Shown here piece after piece: positions 30,824 to 44,215 of a DNA stretch of 64,000 nucleotides. A model generated the notes under the pieces. It worked only from the letters and a program-made list of their open reading frames with translations, had not been told where the DNA came from and did no database searches. The first letter of the stretch is position 1, and each line of letters starts with the position of its first letter. The stretch lies in the NCBI GenBank assembly GCA_002104945.1, contig MCFH01000053.1, positions 1 to 64,000 of the forward strand. Reading direction: 5' to 3'. The stretch comes from Piromyces finnis. Lineage: Eukaryota > Neocallimastigomycota > Neocallimastigomycetes > Neocallimastigales > Neocallimastigaceae. A program made the position numbers and the translations under genes.

Positions 30824-31744
30824 ATGTCTGTTAAAATCAAAAGATTATCTTACATTCCTAAATTTAGAAAATATACTTGGTGCAAATCAAGTAGGACTCT
30901 TGATAAAAAATTAAAAAAGTATGGAGATGTTACAGCATTTAAAAACTTTTATTGGAAAGATTTCAAAGGAAATTCAATCAAAGCCCATATTATGACGATA
31001 ATAAATTTATTGAAACTAAAGATTTTATTAAATTATGTTATGAATACCAGAGTTTGCCTATGGTTTCTACTGGCTATTGAAAGCAAGAAATGGATACAAG
31101 TTGGATGCTAGAGTTGCAAAAGCTACTAAATTTGTCCTAACTGTCCATATTGTAAGAGTGGAGATCAAAGCATCATTAGTTATTAGATTGTCCAACATTT
31201 AGAAATATCCGTATTAAACATTAAATTGCATAGTCTAATTATTAAATTTTTTCAGTCAACATTTAATTCCAACAATTCTATCAATAATAATAATAATAAA
31301 CATAATAATAATAATAATAATAAACATAATAATAATAATAATAATAATAATAAACATAATAATAATAATAATAATTTTAATAATAGTAGCAATAATAGTA
31401 GTAATAGCAATAGTGAAGATAATAATTCTAATTTAAATAGTTATTTAGTTAATAATAGTAATAGTTCTAATAATCCGGTGAATATTAATGTATTCAATAA
31501 AATATTTAAATTCTTTCTTGGAGAAGAAGTTTTAGCAATATCAATTACAATTCAAGGGAATGGAAAGAACTTTGCAAGTGTCAGATTCAATCGGGCACTT
31601 ACGAAGGAGCACCATTTTTAACAGTAACAGAGGAATTTCTAACCAAAATTATGCCTTTTGTTATTGGCCAGTAATGGTCAATGCTGAAGAAGTGATAGGA
31701 CAAACCAGGAGGGCCAGTGCAACAGATCATAATTTTGTTCCATG
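30824..31744 (+). pseudogene. Decayed coding fragment with Asn-repeat insertion, family not recognised
   Basis: Protein-like sequence is spread over all three frames without splice signals. It starts MSVKIKRLSYIPKFRKYTWC at 30824, where AFKNFYWKDFKGN is well formed. A shift near 30990 is needed to pass into a frame reading KFIETKDFIKLCYEYQSLPM. The next matching stretch, RNGYKLDARVAKATKF (near 31085-31130), is in another frame, and stops intervene. An AAT-rich block (31285-31380) encodes poly-Asn/His. The 3' part again has two overlapping plausible frames (for example TYEGAPFLTVTEEFL and NYAFCYWPVMVNAEE). Base composition is less AT-extreme than the flanks, as for former coding DNA. I cannot name the family. 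It could also be a badly sequenced functional gene. Confidence 0.55.
31285..31380. repeat. AAT/AAACAT compound repeat in the decayed fragment
   Basis: AAT units are interrupted three times by AAACAT. This is the same variant unit as in the 19.85-20.1 kb repeat. Confidence 0.85.
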
Positions 31745-32285
31745 ACAAAACTTAGAAGTCAAATACAATTATTATACTTTAGTATAACATAATAGTGGCT
31801 TCCTTACTTTAATTAAAATTACCAGAATACATAATACCCAATTTTTATTCATTTGTGTTTATTTAAACATATTTTTTTTTAATTTTTAATTTTAATATTA
31901 TATAAGTTTGTTTTTTTTATAATATGTATTATAATTTTAATTAAATTAATAAAGTTTAAAAATATTTGATGCCGTTAAAAAAAAAAAATCCATATTATAT
32001 TATTTTAATAACACTGATATTAGGGTTATGCTATCTTATATCAAATTCAATAATAATTATTTATGAAAATATTTTCAATTTTATTTTTTATAATAGTAAT
32101 TTCTTTTTTTTTCTTTTTTTTTTTTTTTTAAAAATTTAAATTATTTATCTTACAATTTTTAAATATATGATTATAGTAGTTATTCTTTTAGTAATTTTTA
32201 TTTATTTTTATTCTTTTAAGTTTATTTCTATTTATTTTTGAGTTTGTTTAATATTTTATTTTATTATTATTAAAATATTTATTAT
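31745..32285. other. Convergent intergenic gap
   Basis: This gap lies between the decayed fragment (+) and the end of the RhoGAP gene (-). It has T-tracts near 32104-32129 and no supported feature. Confidence 0.55.
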
Positions 32286-35200
32286 TTATTCTTCTTCAGA
32301 GTCGACTATTTCTAGTATTTCTATTCCATCCTCAAATTGAGAAACCTCTAATTTTTGACCTATAATTTTTGTGGATTGTTAATATATGTTTAATTTTAGT
32401 ATTATTTATTGCATATTAGATATTAGCATTAAATATTTTTAATATAATTTTTAAATTTACCTTTTTTCATTGCCATCATTTCTGTAAGTTTCATATGTTC
32501 TGGTAATCCATCCATATAAGAAACACTATTACGGTTACTGTGCTCAGCTGCTTAATTATTGGTTTTAAAATAAAAAATATTAATATTTCATAAAAGAAAA
32601 TAATAATAAAAAATTATATAAAGTAAATATAATTTATTTTAGACTTACATTGTATTTTATTTATTTGTTGATTAAATGCTTTAGGAGGTAAAACATCTTG
32701 GGATAAAGATGAATTAGAAGATGATGGATTAGATATATTATTAAAATTTGATAAGTTTTGCATTAAAGGAATTGTTTTAGAGTGTGTCATTGTTTGATGC
32801 TTTCCAGTTAGAGATTGTCCATTAGGAATATTTTGTATATTACTTGCTGATATAGTTTTATTTTGGAATTTTGGAGAATACATTTGTTGTTGCATACGTT
32901 GTTGAGCCATATATAATTTTTGTTGTTCTTCATCTGGTATTAATTGCTGTTGTAACTGCTGTTGATTAGTCCAACAGAAGATAATTTGGAATTCAGAAAG
33001 TAATAACATAAATACACCAGCCGGTATATTTAGCGTTGGACTGAATACAATAGTAACATTATGTAATGTCATTTTATTTATACTGGAGTTTTGAACTATT
33101 CTAACTAGATGAGCAGATAAACATCTTAATAAGGTGTAATTTCCAAGAGGTAATAATGAAATTAAATTTGCTAATTCATAGATTTTTTGGTTTCTACTTT
33201 CAAGTTCTGTTATTATTCAAACATTAAACAATTCATAAAATATGATATATATATACAAATTATGTTATATTTACAACAAATTTTATAACATTAATATTTT
33301 TATTTATAATATTATATGTAAAATGATAGTTAAATACTAACCAGGTATATGAAGGAATTTTGATTGAAGCTCTCTTGTTAAAATAGGCTCTTTAAGTTCT
33401 CGTAAGAAAAGCTTTAATAAACCTGCAACTGCATGGATATCATAATATTCATCTGAGTTTAATAAATCATAATCTCCTTCTGTTTAATTAATTAATATAT
33501 ATTATACATTATTTCCTAATCCAAAATATTTATTTAATAATTTGTAATTTTAATCATTAATATAGATTTACCATTATTAAATTTATCTTTTAATGCTTTA
33601 ATTGTTGATGTGCTTCCTGAAAGACGGTATATACCTTCTTCATTTTGTGCTATAGTTTTTGATTATTATAAAATAAATAAAATATAAATATAAAGTGATA
33701 AGAATATATAACTTTTTTATTATTAAACAACGGAATAATAATTATTTACCATCATTAGCATCTAAATATTCAATACATCTGTAGACAACAGCAGGAAGTT
33801 CATAATTAGCTTTAATTTTTGAAGCTGCGATAGCTTCTGCTAAGGATAAACCAAATACCAATTCTTTATTACCATTTACTTTTATATTTTCTATTATTAT
33901 TATAGGATTTATTTATAAATTATTAATCAAATGAAATAATATATCAATTTTTAATAGTATTCTAAAATAATTATATTATTATTTACCAGATTGTTTATTT
34001 TTATTTCTTCCCCATAATCTCTTTTTCTTTTCTTCTTTAATTTTTTTTGTTTTTTTTTGAATATTTGGCGTTGAATTAGGTGGTGTAGCAGTAATGATTC
34101 CAAATGGTGGTTCAACAACCTGTTGCATAATTCTTTCATTTTCGTCGACAAAATCTCCTGATTTTTGGAAGTCAAATTCAGAAAGCGAAGATGATTGAGA
34201 ATTTGATATTGATTGTTGCTTATTTTTCATACTTATTGGCATTGGCTGAGCTGGAATGTACATTTGGTTTTGATAACCATTTTGAAGTGAGTTATTTGAA
34301 CTGTAAAGTGATGTTGGGACACTTTCTTCCACATCATCCATTGAATCATAAATATTTTCATTATCTGTGTGAATACTCTTAGATTTGTCAACAGTATTTG
34401 AATTTTTTTCACTATCGGCTTGATCATCTTGATTTATCGCTTCTATGGCTTGACTAATGGCTAATACCCATTCATCTCTTTCTTCATCATTTTCAGCACA
34501 TAATATATGTTTTCCGGTAGCTTTTTCATTTGGTCCATCAATACTTTGCTTTCTATATTCCATTATCATTAAACCATGTCTATAATCACTATCTTCATTT
34601 GGTAAAGAAATAACTTGAGAACGTTTTAGTTTAATTACGCCTCCATAATTTCCTCCATGCTTTTTTTTTTTTTTTTTAAAAAAAAAAAGTTAATTGGTCA
34701 AGAATATTTTTGAATTATTTTCTTTAATTAATATATATTAATAAAGTATTAAATAATATATAATATATACGTTATCGTAATAACTTAAGATATTATCAGC
34801 TAATATAAAGTATCTAGTTTTCCAACCACCAAAATTTTTTCCTCTTTTAATTAAGTAACCTTCTTTGATTGATTGAGACTATATTAATATATAAATAAAA
34901 AATTATCAGAAAATGAAAATAATAAATTTTACTATTTTATTAATAATTAATGTTATTACAATTTCATTTTTTTGATTATTTATTTGAGTTTCTAAAACGT
35001 CTGTGGTTAAAAAAACTTCAAGATCTTTGTTATTCTTAAATACGGATATTAAATTTTGAAGATAAAGCTCAAGTTCAATCTTTAATATTTTATTTATTTT
35101 TATTTATAATTATTAGTTTATATTCCTTTTAATTGATAAATGTTATATAATTAATTACCTTTCGCTGATCTCTTTTAGATGGTGAGTTTGAATTAAATAA

Positions 35201-36380
35201 ACTTTTATCTGGTAATTTTCCCATTTTTGCAACCAATATTTTTTCTTGTGATCTCAACTATATTTATAAAATAATTATATGTTAACTAAATATGCTTTCT
35301 TCTTTCTTTTTTTTTTTTTTTTTTTTTTTTTTCGCTTTTCAAAAAATCTTTTGAAAAATGAAATTATATCATAATTATATTTATCATACTATATATTATA
35401 TTATATATATATTGTAAATTAGTATAACTAAATTTATTTACTTTTGAGTCTAATTGAACAAAATCAGCATAAGATTTTTCTATTTTTTCATTTTCTTCAG
35501 TCCCACTATTAGTTAATTTTGATGTTAATATAATAAATGTAATTATTTCTTTTCCCTTTTCATTGATCTTTATTAATGAGCCGATAACTTTTACTCTTAC
35601 TGTATCAATTTGAATTGGAATAGATAAGGTAGATCCACTTTTCATTGGTTTATTTTTATTAATTTTACTTGATGAAAGTCTTTCAGGGTGAGGTGGTGTA
35701 TAACTGCCATTTGAATCAGTTCTCATCGGTCTATCTTCAATTTCATCATTATTATTAACATTCTCAGAACCAAATTCGTAATTCATCATTCCATTAATAT
35801 TTTCATTGAGTGTATTTTCAATGACTGCATTTTCACTATTCGATCTTGCACGGTTTTTCAAATCATAAATAACTTCATGATCCTTTATATTTGGGGCTGA
35901 ACCTTTGCGAATAAATTTTTCATTTAATATAGCATTTTGTAATTGAGGTGTACTATTATTAAATTGTGTGGTTGAGTTTGAGTTAACATTTGCTCTTTGC
36001 TGTGAGCCTCTTTGTGAAGAGGATTGCAAAGGAATTTCAGGTAATGGATGATGAATACCTTTTTTATCTTTATCTTCAACGACAGCTTTTTCTCCATGCT
36101 TCCCTTTTTTTTTTTGAGCTTGCTGTTGTAGTAAAGTAATTTGATTTTGAAGTTTCTGTATCATATTCCTTTGTTTTTCAATAATATTCCATAAAGAGGC
36201 ATTCTGTGTTCTTAATGCATCTCTTTCAGCAATAATATTTTGTATGTTACCATTTATTATTTCATTTTGCATTTGCTGATTTACAACATGATTATCTTGA
36301 ACAAGCTGCTGTACATTATTTGTAGATAAATTAATTAAATTATTGATGTTCTTTATTTGCTTTGAATTTGCTTCAGTCAT
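32286..36380 (-). CDS. PX-PH-RhoGAP protein (Bem3-like)
   Basis: A GTPase-activating protein for Rho/Cdc42 that binds membrane phosphoinositides through PX and PH domains; the fungal Bem3 type limits Cdc42 in polarity. Eleven exons (35442-36380, 35159-35257, 34960-35079, 34771-34878, 33987-34659, 33750-33890, 33572-33649, 33342-33479, 32649-33206, 32461-32550, 32286-32359) sum to 3018 nt, 1005 aa. A coiled coil lies at about 60-95. A PX-like region spans about 250-385 (VRVKVIGSLIKINE, then SYADFVQLDSK). The PH domain is at about 388-485 (KEGYLIKRGKNFGGWKTRYF to DEWVLAISQAIEA). The RhoGAP domain runs about 647-855: VFGLSLAEA, the arginine finger in EEGIYRLSG (Arg about 702), LLKLFLRELKEPIL, and NKMTLHNVTIVFSPTL. 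A Gln-rich stretch and a short acidic tail end it. All key GAP residues are present. Confidence 0.92.
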
Positions 36381-38442
36381 TTTTTATTCTTTATCTCTTT
36401 ATATTTTGTAAAAATGAATTTTCTATTAATATATAATATAAACAAAAAATCGTTACATTATAATATTTAAAGAGAATTTAAATAATTTTACCTATTTTTT
36501 ATTTTTTTATGTTATTGCTTTATTATTTTTATATATACAATTTATTTGTTATATAATAAATACTAGAATTAATAGTGTTTATTTAACTTTTAAAATATAA
36601 TAATTAATATAAATTAAAAAAATTTATATGTTTATTGTTTTTTATTTAGAAATTATTTGGTATAATTGTAATAAAAAGATAGATAAATAAATTAATAAAT
36701 ATGCATTTCATTTTTAATTTTATTAAAATTTTCTAAATTTCTATTTTTAAATTTACCTTTGATTGCTATTTCTTTAATATTCATTAAATTATATTCTTAA
36801 ATTTTATTTTATTATATTATTTGCCCAATGAAGTTTTTTATTTTTTATTTTTTTTCCTTTTTATTATTTATTTATTATTTTATTTATTTGTTGAAAACTA
36901 AATAATAAAGTATCTTATATATATTATTAATTGAATATTATTTATACTTATTTCACAAATAGATAGTAATGTATTTAAATTATATTATGTATTTTTTATT
37001 ACATAAAATTATTAAATATATACTATTGTTTTAATTATTACTTTAATTGTATGATAAATATATATTTTACAGTATTTTTATGTTTTATTATTATTTTTAT
37101 TTTTCATATTATTTATATTAAAGGAATAAAAAAACAAAAAACAAAAAACAAAAACAATTTAAATTATACAAACATTTTAATTATAATTTTTCTATTTATT
37201 ATAAAATGTTTTTAATTAACTTTAAATTGATAATTTGAATTTTAATATATATTATATCTTCTCTTATTTAAAAAATATATTTTAAAATCAAATTATAATA
37301 GTAATAATATAAATAAAAGAAAAATAAAGCAATTTTTATTTACTAAAAATTTGGGATGTAAACGAATAACAAAAATAAAAAAATAAGAAATAAGAAAATA
37401 AAAAGAAAATATTAAAACAAATGTTATTAAAAACAATTATTATTATTATTATTATATTATTATATTATTATATTGTTATTATAATTATAATTATTATTAT
37501 TTTTTTTTGGATGTTTTATAAATGATAAAAATATTAAAATTACTAGTTTTAATATTTAATAAGCTTTTCCCATTTATTATTATATATATTTATTTTTCTT
37601 GTAATAATAAAAATGATTCAAATTTTTAATCATTAAATTATTTAGAATATCAATACTTATATATTATAATATAAAAGTAAATATATTTAATATAAAATTT
37701 TAAAATTGTATGGATTATTTTTTTATTTACATTTAAAATAAACTAAATATTATATAAGTAATACATTCTTTACATATATATTTTTAAGGAGATTTTATTA
37801 AATAAAACTATTAAACTTAAAATAATATAAAAATTAAATGTAATTTTTTTATAATATAAATAAGATTTTATAAATCAGCAATATGATAATATAATAGTGG
37901 TATTTAAACTCGATCCAAATAAATAAAATATTACATTGATATATTCGAATAAAATAGGTTAATGAATATAATAAATTATAAAATTTATAGCAATTTAATG
38001 TGTAACAATAACTTTTAAATTCTTATTATTAAATACATAGTATAAAATGAATTTTAAAGCTTCCAAATTTATTATTATTTAATCAAAAAATTTTTTATTA
38101 TTATATTAATACAAAATTTATAATACGAAATTTATACGTCATTAAACTTTTATTCATTATTTTTTGTTATACAATTTATTCCTCCAATTTCGCCATTTCA
38201 TAAGAAAAATATTCCTACTATACATATTCCACACTTAAACATTTTTCAAAAAATTATATCTTGAAACAAAAAAATTTTTGGGATTTAAATTTTAATTTGT
38301 TTTTATATCAAAATAATATTCCTATTATGATTGGCTAATATTAGCCACTTATCCAATAACATAGGAAAAATGAAAAATAACAAAATTTTAAAATGGTTTA
38401 GAATTCTTTCTCTTAAATTTTGTGTATATTATTGACGGTAAA
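36381..38442. other. Divergent intergenic region upstream of RhoGAP and RPL11
   Basis: About 2 kb, extremely AT-rich up to about 38150, with ATT repeats near 37436-37500. The last 280 bases before the RPL11 start are richer in C/G and hold the CCAAT and palindrome element listed separately. Confidence 0.6.
38321..38365 (+). promoter_or_regulatory. Palindromic CCAAT-type promoter element of RPL11
   Basis: The perfect 16-base palindrome TGGCTAATATTAGCCA (38332-38347) contains ATTGG at its left edge. A direct CCAAT lies at 38353-38357, and CCTAT...ATAGG flank the whole. It is about 95 bases upstream of the start codon in otherwise featureless A/T sequence, so a transcription-factor site is a reasonable inference. 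The factor is unknown. Confidence 0.45.
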
Positions 38443-39354
38443 ATGGTAAATGTTAATGATGGATGGATGAGTAATTAAATGAATTTTTTTTATTTTTTAT
38501 TTTTTTATGCATTTAAATATTGAATATAATAAATAAAAAGAAAGTGTTGATGTTTTGTATGAAGTGTTTTAAGATTTGATGTTTAGTTGATATATTATAA
38601 ATTGAGTTTATGTACATTAAATAATATAGTTTGTGTTAAGTCAAATGTAAATAAAATGAATTATATATAATAATATAAATAATTCCAAAATGAATGAATA
38701 ATTAATGAATTATAATATTATATATAAAGGCAGCCGAAACTAAGACTAACCCAATGAGGGAACTCAAGTTAGAAAAGCTTTGCCTCAACATCTCTGTTGG
38801 TGAATCTGGTGATAGACTTACTCGTGCTTCTAAGGTTTTAGAACAATTAACTGGTCAAGTTCCAGTCATGTCCAAGGCTCGTTACACTGTCCGTACTTTC
38901 GGTATCAGACGTAATGAAAAAATTGCCGTCCACTGCACTGTTCGTGGTCCAAAGGCTGAAGAAATTCTTGACAGAGGTTTAAAGGTTAAGGAATACGAAT
39001 TAAAGAGATCCAACTTCTCTGCCACTGGTAACTTCGGTTTCGGTATTCAAGAACACATTGATTTAGGTATTAAGTATGATCCAAGTATTGGTATTTACGG
39101 TATGGACTTCTACGTTGTTATGGGTAGACCAGGTTTCAGAGTTGCCAGAAGAAAGCAACAATCCGCTAAGGTTGGTTTCCCACACCGTAACACTAAGGAA
39201 GAAACCATTAACTGGTTCAAGAAGAGAGTAAGTTAAAATATTTAAATTTAAATATTTTTGAAAATATTATAAATTACTAATAATACAAAAATCCGTGTAT
39301 ATTTTTTTATATTATTATTTATAATAGTTCGATGGTATTGTTTTAAACAAGTAA
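38443..39354 (+). CDS. RPL11: 60S ribosomal protein L11 (uL5)
   Basis: A large-subunit protein that binds 5S rRNA in the central protuberance. Exons: 38443-38445 (ATG only), 38730-39227 and 39328-39354, giving 528 nt and 175 aa, the normal eukaryotic size. The sequence runs [20 protein letters not shown], with [54 protein letters not shown] and a C-terminus RFDGIVLNK, diagnostic of L11. The start codon stands alone in exon 1 and the first intron is 284 bases. Starting at the internal ATG (38754) would remove conserved N-terminal residues. The last exon supplies the conserved FDGI ending. Codon use is strongly biased to GGT, AAG and GCT/GCC as in highly expressed genes. Confidence 0.97.
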
Positions 39355-40902
39355 ATTTGAAAATCTTAATAATATATACATAAACCAATTGTGTAATTTT
39401 TCAATAAAAATACCAATAAAATAAAAAAATATTAAAAAAAAAGAATATATATATATATAAATCTGTTAATGTTTTAATTTTAATTGATTATAGAAAGTAT
39501 TTTCGAAGTAAGATATGTAAATATAAGTATAATATCTTAATAATAAGAACAGGAATATAGATATAATTTTAAATATTTTTTTATTAATATATGAAAATAT
39601 CAAATATCAAATAAAATGTAATTATAGAAAAATCTCAATATACGATGAGTTAAGCTCGTTAAATAATGTATTTATGAAGAGTTAAAGAGTAATTAAATTT
39701 CAAACCATTTAAAATTAAATACAGACATATATTTGATAAAATTATTTTAATAATTTTGGTATGTTATTTTAAAGCGGAAGGAAAGCAAGAATGTAAGCAA
39801 TTAATATTAATTAAAAAGAGTGTGATATAAGGTTAATTATAATATTAAAAGTAATTTAAACAGAAAGTAAAATTTATATATTATGCTTGTTCATTGAATT
39901 TTAAAAATAATAATTAATAGTTAAAGTTTAGTTAATATAAAAAGTTAAAGGGAGATAAAATATTTTTTATGTTTTTATGAGTATGGTAAACTTAAAATTT
40001 AAATATATATAATCTTAAAAATCTTATTTTATTAAAAAGAAAAATTAATTGGGAATAATGTCTCAGAAAAAGCAAAAAAAAATTATAATATTTTGTGTTT
40101 ATTATAAAATTTAATTATATAAATATTTGTTAACATTTTTTATAGTAAAACTGATATATATATATCTAAGGCAATTTTATGAATGATCAGTATTATTTCT
40201 ATTTTCTATTTATAATAATTTATTATTAATCTTTATTTTTTTTTATTTTTTGTTATTTTTTTTTTATATGTATCATGCATCAAAAGACTAAACTTTAAGT
40301 TATAATAAATAATAAAAATAATTATTTTTATTTTGTGTTAAATTTATTTTTTATATTATTTTATTTATTATTTTTTTTTTTTTTTTTAATTTTATTTTTG
40401 AATAAAAATATATTAGCATATGATAAAGATTTAAAAAAAATATATGCTGATATTATTAAAAAAAAGAGAAAAGAAATATTTTAATATCTACCACTGACTA
40501 TATTTCTTGGTTGATATAATACTAGAATATATTTATTTTTTTGTACATTATTGTAAATAGGTATTTCTTTTTAAAATTGGATGTTAATAGTTGCTTCAAC
40601 ATTTAATATTAATTAAGCAAATTTGTAATATTTCAAAAGTTATAATAAGTGAAAGGATAAAAGAAAAAATACTATATATATTTTTCATTTCTTGTTTAAT
40701 ATTTTCTTTTAAAAAAACAAAACAATAAATAAACAAACAAACAAAATAAAAAAAAAAAAAAATAAAATAAAATAAAATATTGGATGATATAAAAATTTGG
40801 TATAAAACCTCGTATTTAGTGGAAAGATTCTTAAGTGTGTATTTCGTAATTATAATTACCAAATTTATTGATTATAGATTTAAAACTTGAAGAAATTTCA
40901 AA
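39355..40902. other. Intergenic
   Basis: 1.5 kb between RPL11 and the NTF2-like gene, A/T-rich with T-tracts near 40371-40388. Some less AT-extreme stretches (39600-39960) have no coding pattern. Nothing supported. Confidence 0.55.
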
Positions 40903-42715
40903 ATGGAAGTAATAAATGAAAATGAGATAAATAATGAGAAATTAATTTCATATAAAAAAGAGAAAAAAGAAAGAAGAAAAGAAAAAACTTTAGCAGAAAT
41001 AGAAAATGATGTAAAAAAGAAGTGGGAGGAAATTAAAAATTGTTCTAGAGAAGATGTGGATATTGCAGAAAAATATTATAATGAAAATAGTGTTATTCTC
41101 TATGTTCCAACATCAATCAAATGTGAAGGAATTGACGATATTATTAGAGTTCATTCATATAAAAATCATTGTGGAATCTCTACTAAAGACTTATCTAGTG
41201 AAGTTATAATTAACACATCTGGTAATTTTAAAAATTCGTTTTTTATTTTATATTATAATATATTTTTATTTATATATAACAAAATACTATATATAAATTG
41301 GACTTCTAATATGTTGCATTTACTTATATATATTAATACAATTTTTCTAAATATATATTATTTATATATACATTTTATATTTTGTATGTAATTTGTGATT
41401 TATAATTAATAGTATGTGGTAACACAATTACTGAAGAAAAAATCTTAACTATATTGCATTCTAGACCAATTCAATGGCTTCTTCCTGGAGGTAAAATAAA
41501 ATTTATTAATAAATTAAAAATTTTATAGATAATATTTATTAATTACAAGCATAATTTTGTTAACTTAAATTTATATTTTATTTATATTAAAAATTAAAAT
41601 TTTTTAAATAACAAAAGTTCAAGCTACCGGAAGAAGAATTGTATTACCAATTGTAACTATTGTTTCATTTGATGATGATTTGTATATAAAAAATAAAAGA
41701 CTTTACTGGGATCAAGCTTGTGTATTAAAACAAATTGGCTTAATATCAACTATTTCAAGATGCCCATATAATGGTGAGGATACAGAAGTTCCTGCTAAAG
41801 GTGTTCAGCAAATAGATCCCTTAATATCAAGAGAACAATTAGAAGATATAAATAGTTTAGATATTCTTAACCGTTGTAATTTAAGAAGAAACTCAGTTGA
41901 AAGATTTAAAGATTTAAGAAGCGTAAATATATATTAATAATGTTATTGATTGAAATATATAACTATATTATATATATCATATCATAGAATATTAATAGTA
42001 ATAACATATAATTTTTAAAAATAGGAATATGTAAATAAGAATACAAATGATAGTGTAAAGAAACTTTTTGAAGAAAAAGGATTTGGAGTCGAAGAAGTAG
42101 TTGAATATGATGGTAGAAGAAGATCATATAATAATATTGATTTCAAAAATAAATCAGATACATTAAGTGGATTTGTTTCAGGTGGTATTAAGGAAGAGTA
42201 TACTCGGAATGAAAAAATTACAAATAAAAATTATAAGAAAGATAAAAATGAATCAAAAAATATTAATGAAATATTAACTGAAAGTAATACTGATATTTCA
42301 TTAAGCAAATATTCTAATTCTATTAGTTCTGGTTCAAAAAGAATGTTTAAAGAATATTTATTCAATAGCAATAATGTATTTTCACCTTCAGGAGATTCAG
42401 AAAATACAGGTATTTATTTTTTTATAGTAATAATTTATATGTGGGAATAAATATAAATATCAAAGTTAAATTAATATAAAATGTAGTGGGTGAATATTTT
42501 TTTTTAAAAATAATTTATGAGACAAAACTTTAAATTTTTAAAATTTAGTATATACAGAATTTTAATCTATAGAATTAATATGATAATAATTTGAATTTAG
42601 AATAAATTTATTAGTTCTTTATAAATGAATAAAATAAATTTATTTGATAATTTAGTATACATGCATATAATTAATTAATTAAATCAATATTAATAATAAT
42701 GATATTAATAATCCT

Positions 42716-42751
<36 letters not shown>

Positions 42752-44215
42752 TAGTAATTTCAAGATAAAAAAAATATTTAAATTATATATATTTTTTCCT
42801 ATTTTTTTTATACAAAATATAACAATATTTTTTACATAATAATTTAATATTAATAGTTTATAGTGGAAAACGTATTTTCACAGATAAAAACAAGGATAGC
42901 GTAAAAATCTCAATGTATGTATAAATATATTATAATTTATAAGGATAAATAAAAATATATCTGTAGAAAAAACAGTTAATTTATATTTTAATATAATTTA
43001 TTATTAATATATAGGGATAAATCTGATACAGAAAGTGAATGTACTGATAATTATTCAACCATGTATGATATTGATAGTAGTGATGGAAAGTGGGATTCAA
43101 AAAGTCAGTCTCGACAATCATTAAGCACTATTAGTAGAGATGAAACAATAACAGATATATCTAATGAAGAATGTCAGTCGGATTTAATATGTGAACAAAT
43201 GAAAAATATGTGTTTAAAAAATAATTATGTTGATAATATAAATGAAAAAAAACATGAAAGAAAGAGAAAACATCATGTTCCAGTAGTTCCACCTCATTTT
43301 ATTTCTAATATCACTTTTGATAATTATGGTAGCCAAGATATATATGAAAAGTCAAAATATAGAAGAAAAAGAAAAATGGTACCTCAAATGAGATCCACTT
43401 TTAAAATTGCATATGATAAAGAAGAACTAGAAAGTGATTATAAAAAGTCTCAAAAACCAGTTTCACCAACATATATATCACATGTTTTTGACAATGATGC
43501 AACAGTTATAAAACAGAGACCAGTACATAAGAATAGTGTGTTTTATGATAGTATTTGCTTTGATAATTATACTGCAAAAAAAAGTGAATATAAACCACCT
43601 TTAATTATCAGAGATAAGTATATATCAAATATATTTTCTGAAAGTCCAGTATATGAAGTTTTTAAATGTCATAATAAAAGAAGTCCTAATATTAAAAATA
43701 GAATAGACTACTCAAATATTAATTATAATGGTATCGTAAAAGAAGAAGAAGAAATAAAAACTGTTCGTAAATTATATAAAGGAATGGAAGATAATATGAA
43801 TAAAATATTTGCTGAACCATCTATTGATAGTCTTGTTCATCCCGTTGTTAGTATTATACCAAAAAATAATATAAATTATACTACATTTAATTTTGATGAT
43901 CCTCCAGAAGAAACATCACCTTGTTCTCCAGTTCTAAAAGATAAGTTTATTTCTCATTTATTTAGAGAAGAATCTAAAGATTCTGTACCTGTAAACGTAA
44001 GAAATGTTAATGATTTATCAACTAGAGCTGGTATCTACTCAGTATTATATGGAGGTGAAGACAAACAAAGTGATCCAACTTTAGGAATAAAAACTAAATA
44101 TAATAAAATAGATCATTTAAACGAAATATTTGATGGAAGAAATGAGAAACTTAGCTTTAATGATATAAAAACTATAAATAGTATCCATAATAGTATGCAC
44201 CAATCTCAACAATAA
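40903..44215 (+). CDS. NTF2/SnoaL-like domain protein with long disordered tail carrying a repeated motif
   Basis: 781 aa from exons 40903-41221, 41413-41490, 41618-41922, 42025-42409, 42857-42914 and 43015-44215 (2346 nt). Residues about 25-200 look like an NTF2/SnoaL alpha+beta fold: a helix with KKWEEIKNC, a strand with NSVILYVPTSIKCEGIDDI, then RPIQWLLPG, ATGRRIVLPIVTIVSFDDD and RLYWDQACVLKQIGL. The last resembles the strand typical of fungal SnoaL-like proteins. Whether it binds a ligand or only dimerises is not evident. The rest is charged and low complexity and repeats a short motif, aromatic-I-S-[NH]-x-F, at about residues 477 (HFISNITF), 535 (TYISHVF), 584 (KYISNIF) and 693 (KFISHLF), usually after Pro and basic residues. 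I know of no family with this combination. No membrane segment was found. Confidence 0.8.
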
